64,000 nucleotides of DNA, from the NCBI RefSeq assembly GCF_015234355.1, contig NZ_JADGMV010000005.1, forward strand, positions 186,001-250,000, written 5' to 3'. How positions within the stretch are numbered: the first letter of the stretch is position 1; each line of letters opens with the position of its first letter. The stretch comes from Psychrobacter sp. NG25 (GTDB lineage: Bacteria > Pseudomonadota > Gammaproteobacteria > Pseudomonadales > Moraxellaceae). The translations under genes and the position numbers were made by a program. Shown here piece after piece: positions 33,154 to 43,046 of the stretch. A model generated the notes under the pieces. That model had not been told where the DNA came from. It saw nothing but the letters and a program-made list of their open reading frames with translations, and ran no database searches.

Positions 33154-33774
33154 ATGGAACCTCTATCCTTTGCTTCAGTGACATTGGCATCTATTCTGGC
33201 TTCAGTGCCAGCAAATGGTGAAATTATCACTAAGCCGACCATTACTACCCATATTAGTCCAGCTATTGCAGGACAATGGGAGATCGACTTAGATAGTCCA
33301 ATTACGATGACAAAAGAAGCCAAAGCGGAGCAAGATACGCTGAAATCTTCCCAACAGGCGGAAAGTACCGAGCCTAAAGTAATGGCTAGTATAGAGGGCG
33401 GTATTTTCTCGCAAAGTGAAAATCGTGTTTTTGATATCAAGCCTAATATGAATACAACATTGAGCGCATCTGCGAAAAAGCCAAATCAGTGCCGCGAGCT
33501 GTATAATTTTGGGGCTGACAATGAGATGTGGGCAGTGAGCGGTAAAGAGCGAACTTACAGTCGTTATTTGGTCACGCACCGAGAGGAAGGGCTACCAGTC
33601 ATTGCTATTAGAACGGTCTCTGATAATAATGAAATAGACTGCTCTGGTAATCAAGTTGACCAGACTGGCGAAGCATTGATTGCTTTTTTGAATCACGATG
33701 GTAATCAGATGCAGTGGTGTGCAGATCCTGAAGGAAAGGAATGTTTTATGAATTTTCATAAAGTGTTGCCATAG
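33154..33774 (+). CDS. Hypothetical, possibly exported protein
   Basis: 206 residues from the ATG at 33154, which has ATAAGG upstream; the frame is open to 33079 but the extension is Tyr/Ile/Asn-rich and unlikely. The N-terminus is weakly signal-like (a hydrophobic stretch ending ASVPANGE, without early lysines). The first half is low-complexity and Ser/Lys/Glu-rich. The second half looks like a folded domain (QCRELYNFGADNEMWAVSG, KERTYSRYLVTH, QWCADPEGKECFM) with four cysteines that could form two disulfides. I do not recognise the family. Confidence 0.65.
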   Translation: MEPLSFASVTLASILASVPANGEIITKPTITTHISPAIAGQWEIDLDSPITMTKEAKAEQDTLKSSQQAESTEPKVMASIEGGIFSQSENRVFDIKPNMNTTLSASAKKPNQCRELYNFGADNEMWAVSGKERTYSRYLVTHREEGLPVIAIRTVSDNNEIDCSGNQVDQTGEALIAFLNHDGNQMQWCADPEGKECFMNFHKVLP

Positions 33775-33890
33775 AGAACAGGTGTTTATCATCTACCACC
33801 GCTCATCGATTTCTACATATGGCTATATGCATTAAAGTATAGCTATCTAGCATCAAGCGCTTTACCTAACTCTATTACTTGTACAAATAA

Positions 33891-33922
33891 AAAAACCGCT
33901 ATCTATTTAGATAGCGGTTTTT
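33891..33922. terminator. Bidirectional terminator between 33.8 kb gene and accC
   Basis: AAAACCGCTATCTA pairs with TAGATAGCGGTTTT over a short loop, with A and T runs on both sides. It serves both the hypothetical gene to the left and accC, whose stop lies 25 bp away. Confidence 0.93.
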
Positions 33923-33946
33923 TAGGTTATGAGTCAGTTGAATAAC

Positions 33947-35308
33947 TTATGACTTGGCTTTTTCTTTATTCGCAGTCAAAAGCTCTCTTTCGAGATAATG
34001 AATATTTTGCGCTTCATGAACAAAGTTATCATCTGCCAAAATCACATCACGATGTAGCGGTATATTGGTTTTGATACCTTCAATCACTAATTCATCGAGT
34101 GCATGCAACGTTTTAGATATTGCTTGCTGACGTGTTTGGCCATGGCAAATAAGCTTACCGATCAATGAATCATAATAGGTCGGTATCTCATATCCAGGGT
34201 ATAGGTGCGAGTCAAAACGCACACCTGAGCCACTTGGCGCAAACAATTGGCTAACGGTACCAGGACAAGGCACAAAGGTCGCAGCATCTTCAGCATTAAT
34301 ACGACATTCAATCGCGTGGCCTTGGATTTCAATTTCGCTTTGACGATAAGACAACCCATAACCAGCTGCAATCTTAAGCTGCTCAACGACCACATCAATG
34401 CCAGTAATCATTTCGGTCACAGGATGTTCAACCTGTACACGAGTATTCATTTCAATAAAGAAGAACTCGTTGTTTTCAAATAAAAACTCAAAAGTTCCCG
34501 CGCCGCGATATTTTACGAGCTCGCATGCTTTGACACAGGCTCTTAAAATAGGCTCGCGTACGTCGTCAGGGATATCTGGTGCAGGGGCTTCTTCCAGTAC
34601 TTTTTGATGACGACGTTGTAATGAGCAATCACGGTCATATAGATGGATAGCGTTACCGTTACCGTCACCAAGTACCTGTACTTCTACGTGGCGTGGGTTT
34701 TGTAGATAGCGTTCCATATAGACCGTATCATCACCAAACCATAGCTCAGCTTCTTGTTTGGCAGCTTGTACTTGTCCGATCACTTCTTCAAAGCGTTCAA
34801 CGACACGCATACCGCGACCACCGCCGCCAGAAGCTGCTTTGATCAATAGGGGAAAGCCGATATTGCGTGCTTGTTCTTCAGCGTTATGTAGTGTCACAGC
34901 ACCAACAGAACCAGGTACGGTAGGCACACCCGCTTTTTTCATGGCATTGATAGCAGAAACTTTATTACCCATTAAGCGGATATGATCAGCATTAGGACCA
35001 ACAAAAGTCAAACCAGCTTCTTCAACTTGTTCAGCGAATTCAGCATTCTCTGATAAAAAGCCATAACCAGGATGAATGGCATCGGCACCAGTGATTTCAG
35101 CAGCAGTTAGAATAGTATTGATATCAAGATAGCTTTGATTGGCATTAGGTTTGCCAATACAGATTGCCTCATCAACAAAACGCAGGTGCATCAAGTTAGC
35201 ATCAGCCGTGGAGTAGACACCTACGGTCTCTATTCCAAGAGCTTTACAAGCTCGAACGATACGTAGGGCAATCTCACCTCTATTGGCGATGAGCAGTTTT
35301 TTTATCAT
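33947..35308 (-). CDS. accC: Acetyl-CoA carboxylase, biotin carboxylase subunit
   Basis: ATP-grasp enzyme that carboxylates the biotin on AccB, the first half-reaction of fatty-acid synthesis. Signature segments are [17 protein letters not shown] at the N-terminus, [14 protein letters not shown] (ATP loop), [32 protein letters not shown] split across the active site, and [12 protein letters not shown]. The length of 453 is normal. AGGATG precedes the ATG. It follows accB by 156 bp on the same strand, the common accBC pair. Confidence 0.97.
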   Translation of the reverse strand: MIKKLLIANRGEIALRIVRACKALGIETVGVYSTADANLMHLRFVDEAICIGKPNANQSYLDINTILTAAEITGADAIHPGYGFLSENAEFAEQVEEAGLTFVGPNADHIRLMGNKVSAINAMKKAGVPTVPGSVGAVTLHNAEEQARNIGFPLLIKAASGGGGRGMRVVERFEEVIGQVQAAKQEAELWFGDDTVYMERYLQNPRHVEVQVLGDGNGNAIHLYDRDCSLQRRHQKVLEEAPAPDIPDDVREPILRACVKACELVKYRGAGTFEFLFENNEFFFIEMNTRVQVEHPVTEMITGIDVVVEQLKIAAGYGLSYRQSEIEIQGHAIECRINAEDAATFVPCPGTVSQLFAPSGSGVRFDSHLYPGYEIPTYYDSLIGKLICHGQTRQQAISKTLHALDELVIEGIKTNIPLHRDVILADDNFVHEAQNIHYLERELLTANKEKAKS

Positions 35309-35464
35309 GGGGTCATCCTTGTCGAAGCGGCAGTCATTGATAGAGTCGCTATTTTGGCATCATGAACCTAAGCTATTATAGTCAATGCACTATAACTTAA
35401 ATTCAGATGCCAAAGGGTAACGAGGTCTCAATCATAATGAGATAAAGTGTGGCGAAAGTTATCG

Positions 35465-35893
35465 TTATGCTTTGTAGCGTACGATAGGTTGGCCAAACTG
35501 TACTACTTCAGAGTTGTCGACTAAGATTTCGTCAATGACGCCACTTTGAGTTGCTTCAAGCGGATTCATGATTTTCATGGCTTCAATGATACCGAGTGTG
35601 TCACCCGCCTGTACCTTTTGTCCAACCTTAATGAAAGGTGGGTCATTAGGGCTAGGAGCTGAATAGTAAACGCCAACCATTGGTGATGTCTCAACGCTAC
35701 CGGCTTTTACAGCTGGTTTTGCTTCGGCAGCAATGGGAGCCGCGCTCGCAGTAGGAGCAGCCATCATCGTTGGTGCAGGGGCATCATAGTGACGAGTCAA
35801 ACTAATGTGTTCGTCGTCTGAGCTGATTTCTAAATTAACCAGTTCACTTTCTTCCATGAGTGCGATCAGAGTGCGTATTTTTTCAATATCCAT
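35465..35893 (-). CDS. accB: Biotin carboxyl carrier protein of acetyl-CoA carboxylase
   Basis: 142 residues: an N-terminal IRTLIALMEESELVNLEI segment, an Ala/Pro-rich flexible linker (about residues 35-65), and a C-terminal biotinyl domain with EAMKIMNPLEA, whose lysine carries biotin. Partner of AccC directly downstream. The 358 bp upstream is gene-free and should hold the accBC promoter. Confidence 0.97.
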   Translation of the reverse strand: MDIEKIRTLIALMEESELVNLEISSDDEHISLTRHYDAPAPTMMAAPTASAAPIAAEAKPAVKAGSVETSPMVGVYYSAPSPNDPPFIKVGQKVQAGDTLGIIEAMKIMNPLEATQSGVIDEILVDNSEVVQFGQPIVRYKA

Positions 35894-36251
35894 AGTTTTA
35901 ATTTTGCCTTGTACTAAATTCGAGAAATAGTGTAACTAAATATTGTGCAGATAATTGCTAATGATACCTATATTCACGTCAATGAGCAATCGATGTACAG
36001 TTGTTAACTGAGATTTTTTACATATTATGACGTACGCATATGTTATGCGTAAGAAATGCTCAATGATTTATCATAGTCTATGTAACCATATAGCGCCAGT
36101 GATGGTTACCAGATACTATAGTTAAATCCATATAAATCCGCTACATCGCCATTCTCATTAGCCATACTAATGTATCGCTTGCACTCGGCTTCCTTGTATC
36201 GAAATTGTTTGGAGCAACTATATGTTAGATAAACATGGTTTAGATAGTCTA
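35894..36251. other. Gene-free stretch upstream of accB
   Basis: AT-rich; presumably the accBC promoter. The left part, 36106-36251, is the 3' half of an 80-codon minus-strand frame (start 36348, inside the MATE gene). That frame includes CSKQFRYKEAECKRYISMAN, which looks protein-like but lacks its own start and ribosome site. It may be a gene remnant; see findings. Confidence 0.4.
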
Positions 36252-37619
36252 TTAAGCCCACTTTGCCGTTAAGCGTCTCTGTTGATAGCGTAGTCGCAGA
36301 GTCAGTAGAATAGACGATAAAAACAACCCTGTGATTAATGCCATCCAAAACCCTTGGGCGCCAACGTCAGTGAAACGTACCAAGTAAATACCGAGCGGTA
36401 GAGCAACTAGCCAATAGCAGAAGAGCGTGACCCACATTGGTATGGTCGTGTCTTGCATGCCGCGCAATATACCAGCAATGTTGACTTGCCAGCCATCAAA
36501 TAACTGATAAGCCAGTGCAAAGATGAGCAAGTGCATAGCTTGTGCTCTGACCACTGGATTGTCAGTAAATGCTGCTGCCAGTTGTGGTCTAAATAGCCAG
36601 ATTCCAATCATACAAGTAATGGCAATCAATACGGTCCAAATCAGCCCTGTGGCTTGTACTTGTCGTAATGCCATTAGGTTTTTTTCGCCGAAACGATTGG
36701 ATATCATAATAGTCAGCGCCATGGCGACTGATATGGGTATCATAAATAGCTGTGAGGTTACCGCCAATGCTACTTGATGCGATGCTGTTGCTATCTCACC
36801 TAAGGGACTGATAACTAGGGCACCTAAGCTAAATAAGCTGGCTTCAAAAAATATCGAGATACCAATCGGAATGCCCAATTTCAGTAGTTTTTTGATCTGT
36901 TCACGATTAGGACTGGCAAAACCATAAAAAAAACGTGTGCTGGCAAACTGTTGTCGCTTAGTGAAGCTGGTATAAGCGGCAAGTAGCAGTACATTTATCC
37001 ATAATACTAAGGCCGTCGCGACACCGCAGCCTGCGCCGCCCATCTCAGGCATGCCGAATAAACCATGAATAAAAATATAGTTAAGCGGAATATCTGCCAG
37101 TAGACCAATGATACTAATGACGGTGACAGGCTCAGGTCGTCCAAGCGCTTCGCAATAACTGCGTAGGACGGCATAGACAGCTAGTGCAGGGAAACCAAAC
37201 GAGACACCATGCAAATACTGCGTGGCGATTGGCTGGATGTTTTCAGGTACCCCCATGATTCCAAGTACGTTTGGGGCCAAATTAACCACAATAAAGCCAA
37301 TAATACCAATGACACCAGCAGTCCATAAGGATTGTTGTGTGATATGAGGTACTTGGTCATGCTTGTTTTGACCGATTGCCTCACCAATGAGAGGTGTGGT
37401 AGCAATCAAGATACCAGTGGCTAATAAAAATAACGGTAGCCAAATGCCAGAACCAACGGCAACAGCCGCCAAATCGAGCGCAGAGACTTGACCTGCCATA
37501 ATGGCGTCGACTACGCCAAGTGCCGCTTGGCAAAATTGAGTAATCAAGATAGGTAGCGCGAGCACACCTAAGCGTAAGCTGTAGCTTTTAAAATCTCTAA
37601 AGGATAATGGGAAAACCAT
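36252..37619 (-). CDS. MATE family multidrug efflux transporter (NorM type)
   Basis: 455 residues from the ATG at 37619 (TTG at 37628 also in frame). Twelve hydrophobic helices are arranged in two repeats, with the typical QAALGVVDAIMAGQVSALDLAAVAVG in the first helices, TTPLIGEAIGQ, and GIPIGISIFFEASLFSLGALVISPLG in the second half. NorM-type pumps export cationic drugs using a Na+ or H+ gradient; the substrate here is unknown. The C-terminus overlaps an unassigned reading frame. Confidence 0.9.
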   Translation of the reverse strand: MVFPLSFRDFKSYSLRLGVLALPILITQFCQAALGVVDAIMAGQVSALDLAAVAVGSGIWLPLFLLATGILIATTPLIGEAIGQNKHDQVPHITQQSLWTAGVIGIIGFIVVNLAPNVLGIMGVPENIQPIATQYLHGVSFGFPALAVYAVLRSYCEALGRPEPVTVISIIGLLADIPLNYIFIHGLFGMPEMGGAGCGVATALVLWINVLLLAAYTSFTKRQQFASTRFFYGFASPNREQIKKLLKLGIPIGISIFFEASLFSLGALVISPLGEIATASHQVALAVTSQLFMIPISVAMALTIMISNRFGEKNLMALRQVQATGLIWTVLIAITCMIGIWLFRPQLAAAFTDNPVVRAQAMHLLIFALAYQLFDGWQVNIAGILRGMQDTTIPMWVTLFCYWLVALPLGIYLVRFTDVGAQGFWMALITGLFLSSILLTLRLRYQQRRLTAKWA

Positions 37620-37969
37620 AGTGAGCAACTTTTTATTCTTTACGGTATTTATTAAGAACGAGCAAAACCTGCCATCAATAAACTAATAGCGAGACAGGGA
37701 GATAAGACGAAACAATTAGATAAGAATAGTGCCGACGATAATACTCCGATAAATAATATGAGCAAGCCTATAATGTTGCATAAGTAGATAGATAGAGTAT
37801 GAAAAAAAGTGACGGCACTAAAATAAAAATAACCCGTCAATCCAAAGGGTGGATTGACAGGTCATAAATAAATAAGATGGTAAAGAAGCTAGGCTATAAT
37901 GTCAATGTTTCAGAGGCGCGCATTGACGGTGGATACAAGACAACTATAAAGAAAGGAAAGTATGCGCTT
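37620..37969. other. 350-bp intergenic stretch with a hairpin
   Basis: GTCAATCC at 37836-37843 and GGATTGAC at 37851-37858 form a perfect 8-bp stem with a 7-nt loop; flanking bases extend the pairing partly. No T tract is obvious. It lies after the EVE gene stop, so a terminator is possible. No gene is supported. Confidence 0.45.
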
Positions 37970-38443
37970 TTATATTAGATCCAGTGTCTCTGCTATGTCC
38001 ATAATCGCTTGCCAATGCTTTGGCTCTAGCGGAATAACCGTCAACTGCTGACAGCCTTTTTTAAGTAACAATGAATCTTCAAGCGCTGGCAAAAACTTAA
38101 GATCTAGTAGTGGTATGACATCAGTAAAGGCATGCTCAAATTTGACATCTACCATATACCAGCGTGGCTCATCTTCGGTGGCAATAGGATCGTAATGGCG
38201 ATGTTCAGGATGAAACTGGGTTGGATCAGGGTAGCCCGCTTTGCTAATCGTCATGATGCCAGCCACACCTGATGGTTTGGCGCTAGAATGATAAAAAATA
38301 ACTTGGTCACCGACTTTCATGTCATCGCGCATAAAGTTGCGGGCACGATAATTACGTACGCCATCCCAACGGTCCGTTTTCAAACGCTGCAAGTCCTCAA
38401 TACCAAAAAACTTTGGATTAGATTTCATCAACCAGTAAGCCAT
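37970..38443 (-). CDS. EVE domain protein
   Basis: 157 residues, one complete EVE (PUA-like) domain. The family opening AYWLMKSNPKFFGIEDL, then WDGVRNYRARNFMRDDMKVGDQVIFYHS and GVAGIMTISKAGYPDPTQF are highly typical. EVE domains bind modified bases in DNA or RNA and sometimes act in restriction of modified DNA, but this stand-alone conserved form is usually treated as housekeeping of unknown role. It diverges from hemW. Confidence 0.93.
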   Translation of the reverse strand: MAYWLMKSNPKFFGIEDLQRLKTDRWDGVRNYRARNFMRDDMKVGDQVIFYHSSAKPSGVAGIMTISKAGYPDPTQFHPEHRHYDPIATEDEPRWYMVDVKFEHAFTDVIPLLDLKFLPALEDSLLLKKGCQQLTVIPLEPKHWQAIMDIAETLDLI

Positions 38444-38679
38444 ATTTTTATCCAGTTAATTATTATGGTTTTGTTAGGGGCGTTGTCACCAGCCGTTAAC
38501 CGATGGTAATAGTAGCTATTTTGCCAATAAGAGAATGTAGTTAACATGAGTGTTTGTTACTGGTTTTGTTATTGAAGTGATTTTCTTTAAGAGAGTCTTT
38601 TTTTTACTGAATTTAGGCGTTATCCTAGCGCTACTTTCTGCTAATGACAGCAGCAACGCATTTATAGATAAATCCTTTT

Positions 38680-40008
38680 ATGTCAAATATCAATATCGTT
38701 AACGATTCACAGCACACTGATACCTCTAATGACTTTACTGTTAGTGAAATAGCAGTGAGTGCCATTCCATTAGCACTATATATTCATATTCCATGGTGTG
38801 TAAAAAAATGTCCCTATTGCGACTTTAACTCGCATGAGCTACCGATAGACAGTCAGATATCGATGTATGACGAATACGTAGATACACTGCTGCTAGATGC
38901 AAGCATGCAGCAATCACTAGCCCAAGGGCGCGATATTAGTTCAATATTTATCGGCGGAGGCACGCCATCACTATTACCGATTGCACAGTATCGACGACTA
39001 TTTGCTAGCTTACGCAATACCTTTACATTCGCTGATGATATAGAAGTGACCATGGAAGCCAATCCTGGCACGCTAGAGCATGCACCCTTTGCTCAATACC
39101 TAGACGTCGGTATCAATCGTCTGTCGATTGGTGTACAGAGCTTTGCTGCTGATAAGTTGACCACGCTTGGACGCATACACGATCCTGCTCAAGCCCTATC
39201 TGCCATTCATGCTGCACGTGCTGCTGGCTTTGAGCGCGTCAATGTCGATCTGATGCATGGGCTGCCGAAGCAAACGATGAGTGAAGCATTGGATGATATT
39301 CAAATGGCGCATGATGCAGGGGCGACACATATCTCTTGGTATCAGCTGACGATTGAGCCCAATACCGTGTTTTATCGTAGTCAGCCTATTTTGCCAGACG
39401 AAGACAATTTGGCAGATATTGAACAAGCGGGTCAAGCACTATTGCAACAATTGGGCTATAACAATTATGAAGTGTCTGCTTGGGCAGGGGAGTTAGATAA
39501 GCCCTGCCGCCACAATGTCAACTATTGGCAATTTGGGGATTATCTGGCTATTGGGGCTGGGGCGCATGGCAAAGTGACAATTAGTCATAAAGCGACGATG
39601 CATCACAAAGCTAGCGAAACAGCAGAAACGAATAAAGCACTAAAGAGCGAGCTGTTAATAAAGTCTGGCATTTATCGTTTTAGTAAGTCGCGATTGCCGA
39701 AAGACTATGTAGGGCATTTAGAGGCTAATGAGCAATCTATCGCAAGCCAAAATACCCCAAAGATGGTGGGCTGGCAAGAAATTGATAATGATGAGCTGGT
39801 CAGTGAGTTTATGCTAAATGCGCTGCGCCTACATGGCGGGGTAGCTTGGTCATTGTTTCAAGAGAGAACAGGATTAAGCGCTAAGAGTATTGCCTTATCA
39901 GTAGACAAGCTCGTGGCTCAAGGTCTGTTGATAGACAGTGCTGAGCGGTTACAGCCAACAGAATTAGGGCAGCGTTATCTCAATCAGATATTACGAGAGT
40001 TTTTATAG
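38680..40008 (+). CDS. hemW: Radical SAM heme chaperone HemW
   Basis: 442-residue radical SAM protein, formerly annotated as coproporphyrinogen III oxidase-like. The [4Fe-4S] motif is WCVKKCPYCDF (Cys40, Cys44, Cys47). IFIGGGTPSLL, TMEANPGTLE, INRLSIGVQSF and WYQLTIEPNTVF follow as in HemN/HemW proteins. It has the HemW spacing CxxxCxxC, and HemW binds and delivers heme. The N-terminus is about 30 residues longer than in relatives. Confidence 0.93.
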   Translation: MSNINIVNDSQHTDTSNDFTVSEIAVSAIPLALYIHIPWCVKKCPYCDFNSHELPIDSQISMYDEYVDTLLLDASMQQSLAQGRDISSIFIGGGTPSLLPIAQYRRLFASLRNTFTFADDIEVTMEANPGTLEHAPFAQYLDVGINRLSIGVQSFAADKLTTLGRIHDPAQALSAIHAARAAGFERVNVDLMHGLPKQTMSEALDDIQMAHDAGATHISWYQLTIEPNTVFYRSQPILPDEDNLADIEQAGQALLQQLGYNNYEVSAWAGELDKPCRHNVNYWQFGDYLAIGAGAHGKVTISHKATMHHKASETAETNKALKSELLIKSGIYRFSKSRLPKDYVGHLEANEQSIASQNTPKMVGWQEIDNDELVSEFMLNALRLHGGVAWSLFQERTGLSAKSIALSVDKLVAQGLLIDSAERLQPTELGQRYLNQILREFL

Positions 40009-40063
40009 CACTATATTTCAATGGTAGTGCAAAAGCATGATAAGCATTAAATAAAGGAATAAA

Positions 40064-40097
40064 AAAAGGCTTACCAAATAAATGATAAGCCTTTTAA
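40064..40097. terminator. Bidirectional terminator between hemW and entericidin gene
   Basis: AAAAGGCTTA at 40064-40073 pairs with TAAGCCTTTT at 40086-40095, with A and T runs on the flanks, between two convergent genes. Confidence 0.9.
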
Positions 40098-40116
40098 ATA
40101 TCTAACGTATTAATAC

Positions 40117-40257
40117 TTAGATTTTGTTTTGAACTTCTTGAGCACTACCACTAACAGCATTACCAGCGCTTGATACGTCTTGGCCTAGACCTTTAAAAGT
40201 GTTACAACCAGTTAGTACAAACATAGCGGTCAAAGATGCGATGATTACTTTTTTCAT
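40117..40257 (-). CDS. Entericidin-like small lipoprotein
   Basis: 46 residues from the ATG at 40257. It has a short signal with the lipobox VLTGC (lipidated Cys19) and the mature motif NTFKGLGQDVSSAGNAVSG, matching the entericidin A/B family (NTxxGxGxDVxxxGxAI pattern). The frame extends 18 codons upstream, but a start there would bury the signal. TGAGGATA precedes the ATG. Family members are small membrane lipoproteins of the stationary phase; the role here is not known. Confidence 0.88.
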   Translation of the reverse strand: MKKVIIASLTAMFVLTGCNTFKGLGQDVSSAGNAVSGSAQEVQNKI

Positions 40258-40517
40258 AATAGTATCCTCAAAAAATAAATGAAGTGTTAAAAATAATAAC
40301 AGCGATGCCAAGCGTAATGCTTAACACTCACTGAAGGTTAATTAGATAGAGAGATAATTATAGGTAATAACCATCTCTCTATCCGTTACAGCCATCATAG
40401 TGAAAGTTAAAAACGGTGCACAGTATCAAAATGTAATTATTGGCAGTAAACTGTAACTTTCGATTACTTATCGATGATAAACACAAATAATAAGTTTCGA
40501 CCACTGACGGAGTTAGT

Positions 40518-41090
40518 ATGACCATCCATATTGTGTTGGTAGCCCCTAAAATGCCCAGTAATACGGGCAATATCATTCGTTTGTGTGCCAATAGCGGGGC
40601 ACAGCTACATTTAGTCAGACCTTTAGGGTTTGAGCTTGATGACAAGAAGCTCCGCCGTGCAGGTTTGGATTATCATGAATATGCACATCTGCAAGTACAT
40701 GAGGACTGGACAGCAGCAAGAGAGGCATTGAATGTCGCTGATTGCCATGTGGTTACAGCATTGACTACCAAGTTGAGCAAACCATTTTATGATTATGACT
40801 TTAATGGTCTACAAACTAGTGAAAATTTAGAGGGCGCGCATATACCTAAGCAGATGCCTAATATTGCATTGGTATTTGGTTCTGAAACGGCAGGTCTGGC
40901 AGATGATATACGCGAAGATATTGGTGCTGATAATTGGTTAAGATTGCCTATGCTAGCTGATTCGCGCAGTCTGAACCTATCCAACAGCGTTGCGATATGT
41001 CTATATGAGATATGGCGCCAGCAAGGCTTCGCTGGTGATGAAGGACGTAGTGTCGGTTATGAGACCTTGACGGTATATGATCCTAAATAG
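40518..41090 (+). CDS. trmL: tRNA (cytidine/uridine(34)-2'-O)-methyltransferase TrmL
   Basis: SPOUT-class methyltransferase of tRNA Leu wobble position 34. The protein is 190 residues long, against about 157 in E. coli; the extra is a middle insert and a C-terminal tail. Typical parts are VLVAPKMPSNTGNIIRLCANSG at the start, LVFGSETAGL and the knot motif PMLADSRSLNLSNSVAICLYE. It adds to the wobble-modification genes in this window. Confidence 0.92.
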   Translation: MTIHIVLVAPKMPSNTGNIIRLCANSGAQLHLVRPLGFELDDKKLRRAGLDYHEYAHLQVHEDWTAAREALNVADCHVVTALTTKLSKPFYDYDFNGLQTSENLEGAHIPKQMPNIALVFGSETAGLADDIREDIGADNWLRLPMLADSRSLNLSNSVAICLYEIWRQQGFAGDEGRSVGYETLTVYDPK

Positions 41091-41286
41091 CGTTGTTTTT
41101 GCTGATTATAGTTGGACCTCTTCCTTTTATAATGTGCTTTTATGGACAGAGGAATGAGTTTTTAACAGATTTTGTTTGCAACAAACATAGTAAGCGAAAA
41201 AAATCACCCCAGTAGTAGGTGTTTTTGGTAGGTAGCTTTGTTCAGAACGACGTTCAGAGTGACTTGATATGGTGGTTAGTCATCCA

Positions 41287-41652
41287 TTACAAACAATTGG
41301 GTGGCTTCGGTAGGCCTGATAGACGATTGACATGGCGGGCGACCAAACCTGTCTTAAATAGCTGCTGTAGTTTTTGATTACTGATATCGTGCTCAGGCAA
41401 GGTTTTCTGCAGCCATTTAATCAGCGGGCGCGTGGCTGGCGCATGATTGAATTTAGCAAAAAACGCCCGTACTTGTTGTAAAATCTGAAAATGCTCAGCT
41501 TCCAACTGGACGTCTAACGTGTCGGCCAGTTGCTGTGCGATATTAGGTGTCCAGATAGTATGATCACACAGATGACCATCTTGATCTAATTCAACACTGA
41601 CTTCAGTATTACTAGGCATTACGGCAGGGGTAGTAGCGTTATCATTATTCAT
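41287..41652 (-). CDS. tusE: Sulfur relay protein TusE/DsrC family
   Basis: 121 residues ending in GLPKPPNCL, with the conserved penultimate cysteine that receives sulfur in the TusE/DsrC family. TusE takes persulfide sulfur from TusD and passes it to MnmA. Its start overlaps the tusB stop by ATGA. It is the last gene of tusD-tusC-tusB-tusE, transcribed leftward. Confidence 0.93.
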   Translation of the reverse strand: MNNDNATTPAVMPSNTEVSVELDQDGHLCDHTIWTPNIAQQLADTLDVQLEAEHFQILQQVRAFFAKFNHAPATRPLIKWLQKTLPEHDISNQKLQQLFKTGLVARHVNRLSGLPKPPNCL

Positions 41653-41978
41653 AAGGCAATGGTCACGACTTTATCAAATTGTGTGTCTTGAGTCAGTTCG
41701 ACCCACTCGTTGTCTGTCAATATTCTACTCAATTTGGCCTCTAAATTAAGCTTGAGAGTCGTATTGGTCGTCAGCTGCGCGACATCATCGGCGAGTGCAT
41801 AAATACCAGCAATACCATCAATCTCAATATCGCCCAAATAAGCGTCCAACCAGTCGATAAAGGCAACAGTAGTGCCTAGCAGTAAAATGCTATCACCAGT
41901 GCGCCACGTGCGTGACATCTCGTCAATACCGCGTCTCAGTGTATCCATTGGACTATGCAATTGATATAACGTTGCCAT
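41649..41978 (-). CDS. tusB: Sulfur relay protein TusB/DsrH family
   Basis: 109-residue DsrH-like protein, starting MATLYQLHSP with GDSILLLGTTVAF as in TusB. It is the structural partner in the TusBCD hexamer. Position between tusC and tusE supports the call more than residue identity does. ATGA overlap with tusE. Confidence 0.8.
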   Translation of the reverse strand: MATLYQLHSPMDTLRRGIDEMSRTWRTGDSILLLGTTVAFIDWLDAYLGDIEIDGIAGIYALADDVAQLTTNTTLKLNLEAKLSRILTDNEWVELTQDTQFDKVVTIAL

Positions 41979-42000
41979 TTGGTTCTTCCTATCTGCTCAA

Positions 42001-42324
42001 TTAAAAGGTCAGTATTTGCTCAAAGTCTTGTGAGTTAACGACTTCTGGTATCAACGTCAGTTGTGATGCCAAATCTGTTGGCAGCATGCCCGTGACCCAA
42101 CCACTGAATACATCATCAGGCAGCCAAGCTGCTGGCATGTCGTATAGCTCAAGTGACTGAATCATGCCATGCAAACGCGATTCAGACTGCATCAATAGGC
42201 CAAAAACAGGTGCATCCAAATATAATTGTACGTCATGACCAAAGGTCGCTAGCGTTAGCGCAAGTGCGCAGCCCTCATAGCTGGCCATTTCAGTCGGCGT
42301 ATGCAACTGAATTAATAATTTCAT
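42001..42324 (-). CDS. tusC: Sulfur relay protein TusC/DsrF family
   Basis: 107-residue DsrE/F-fold protein (YEGCALALTLATFGHDVQLYL is the typical alpha/beta start). It is 22 bp upstream of tusB and follows tusD by 88 bp. A TusBCD component is the most likely role; the alternative would be another DsrE-family member. Confidence 0.8.
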   Translation of the reverse strand: MKLLIQLHTPTEMASYEGCALALTLATFGHDVQLYLDAPVFGLLMQSESRLHGMIQSLELYDMPAAWLPDDVFSGWVTGMLPTDLASQLTLIPEVVNSQDFEQILTF

Positions 42325-42412
42325 GGTTAAATCCTAATCTGATTACTTGCGTGATGATTGTCGTCTTTGCAATCATATCTTCCAAGCCAAAATATCTCAA
42401 AACGGTGCGTTG

Positions 42413-42829
42413 TCAAAATTGAATCAGGCGGCAGTCTTCTTGCATCATCATCGCAAGCTCACTCAGTCCGACCAGCGAAAATCCTGTTGCAAGATTGTCA
42501 CCATTTAGCTGATGGCGTGAGCTATTATCCGTGTCACTAATCCCGCGACTGAGAGCAGTACTGACGCAGACGGGTAGCGATAATTGATACTGCTCGGCAA
42601 GGTTTTGCCATTCTTTGGTCAAATCAACTTGCTCTGCGGACTGCCAGCGTAGGCGGTTGGCAGTATGGGCAGCATCTCCATAAAAAAAGACATTTAACGT
42701 TTCACTGCTATTCGCATTTTCTTTGCTGGAAGTGTTTTTAAGATAAGCACGAGCATAACGTAGCGCTAGAGAGCCAAGTGGATGACTGGGATCAGCGGTA
42801 ATCAGAAGTAAAGGAGGCATGGTTGTCAT
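42413..42829 (-). CDS. tusD: Sulfurtransferase TusD/DsrE family
   Basis: 138 residues. The presumed catalytic cysteine lies in LPVCVSTALSRGI, the family's conserved site, and LLLITADPSHPLGSLALRYA is the usual N-terminal strand-helix. TusD accepts sulfur from TusA and passes it to TusE. tusA is not seen in this window. First gene of the tus operon. Confidence 0.88.
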   Translation of the reverse strand: MTTMPPLLLITADPSHPLGSLALRYARAYLKNTSSKENANSSETLNVFFYGDAAHTANRLRWQSAEQVDLTKEWQNLAEQYQLSLPVCVSTALSRGISDTDNSSRHQLNGDNLATGFSLVGLSELAMMMQEDCRLIQF

Positions 42830-43046
42830 AAGGATTCTTGTCGATCGTCAATGCTAAAGGTGTTTATGCTACCATAAAGCGCTCAAAAGCAAAGCGCGTC
42901 AGTGTGATTAAAAGTGGTTTTATCATAAATACTGGCATATATTAGTATGGTTGTCAGATTCGGTGACTACCTCGTAAGAAAAAACGCTAATATTATGCGC
43001 TAGGTTCACGTAGTCTTATCATTCCATGTAAGGAGTTTATTTACCT

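Noticed and set aside
37652-37840. 62-codon hydrophobic minus-strand frame
   Set aside because: Its only start is a TTG inside the hairpin at 37836-37858; the hydrophobic look comes from AT-rich DNA.
40258-40311. Longer start for the entericidin gene
   Set aside because: It would place 18 extra residues before a proper signal peptide whose ATG has a ribosome site.
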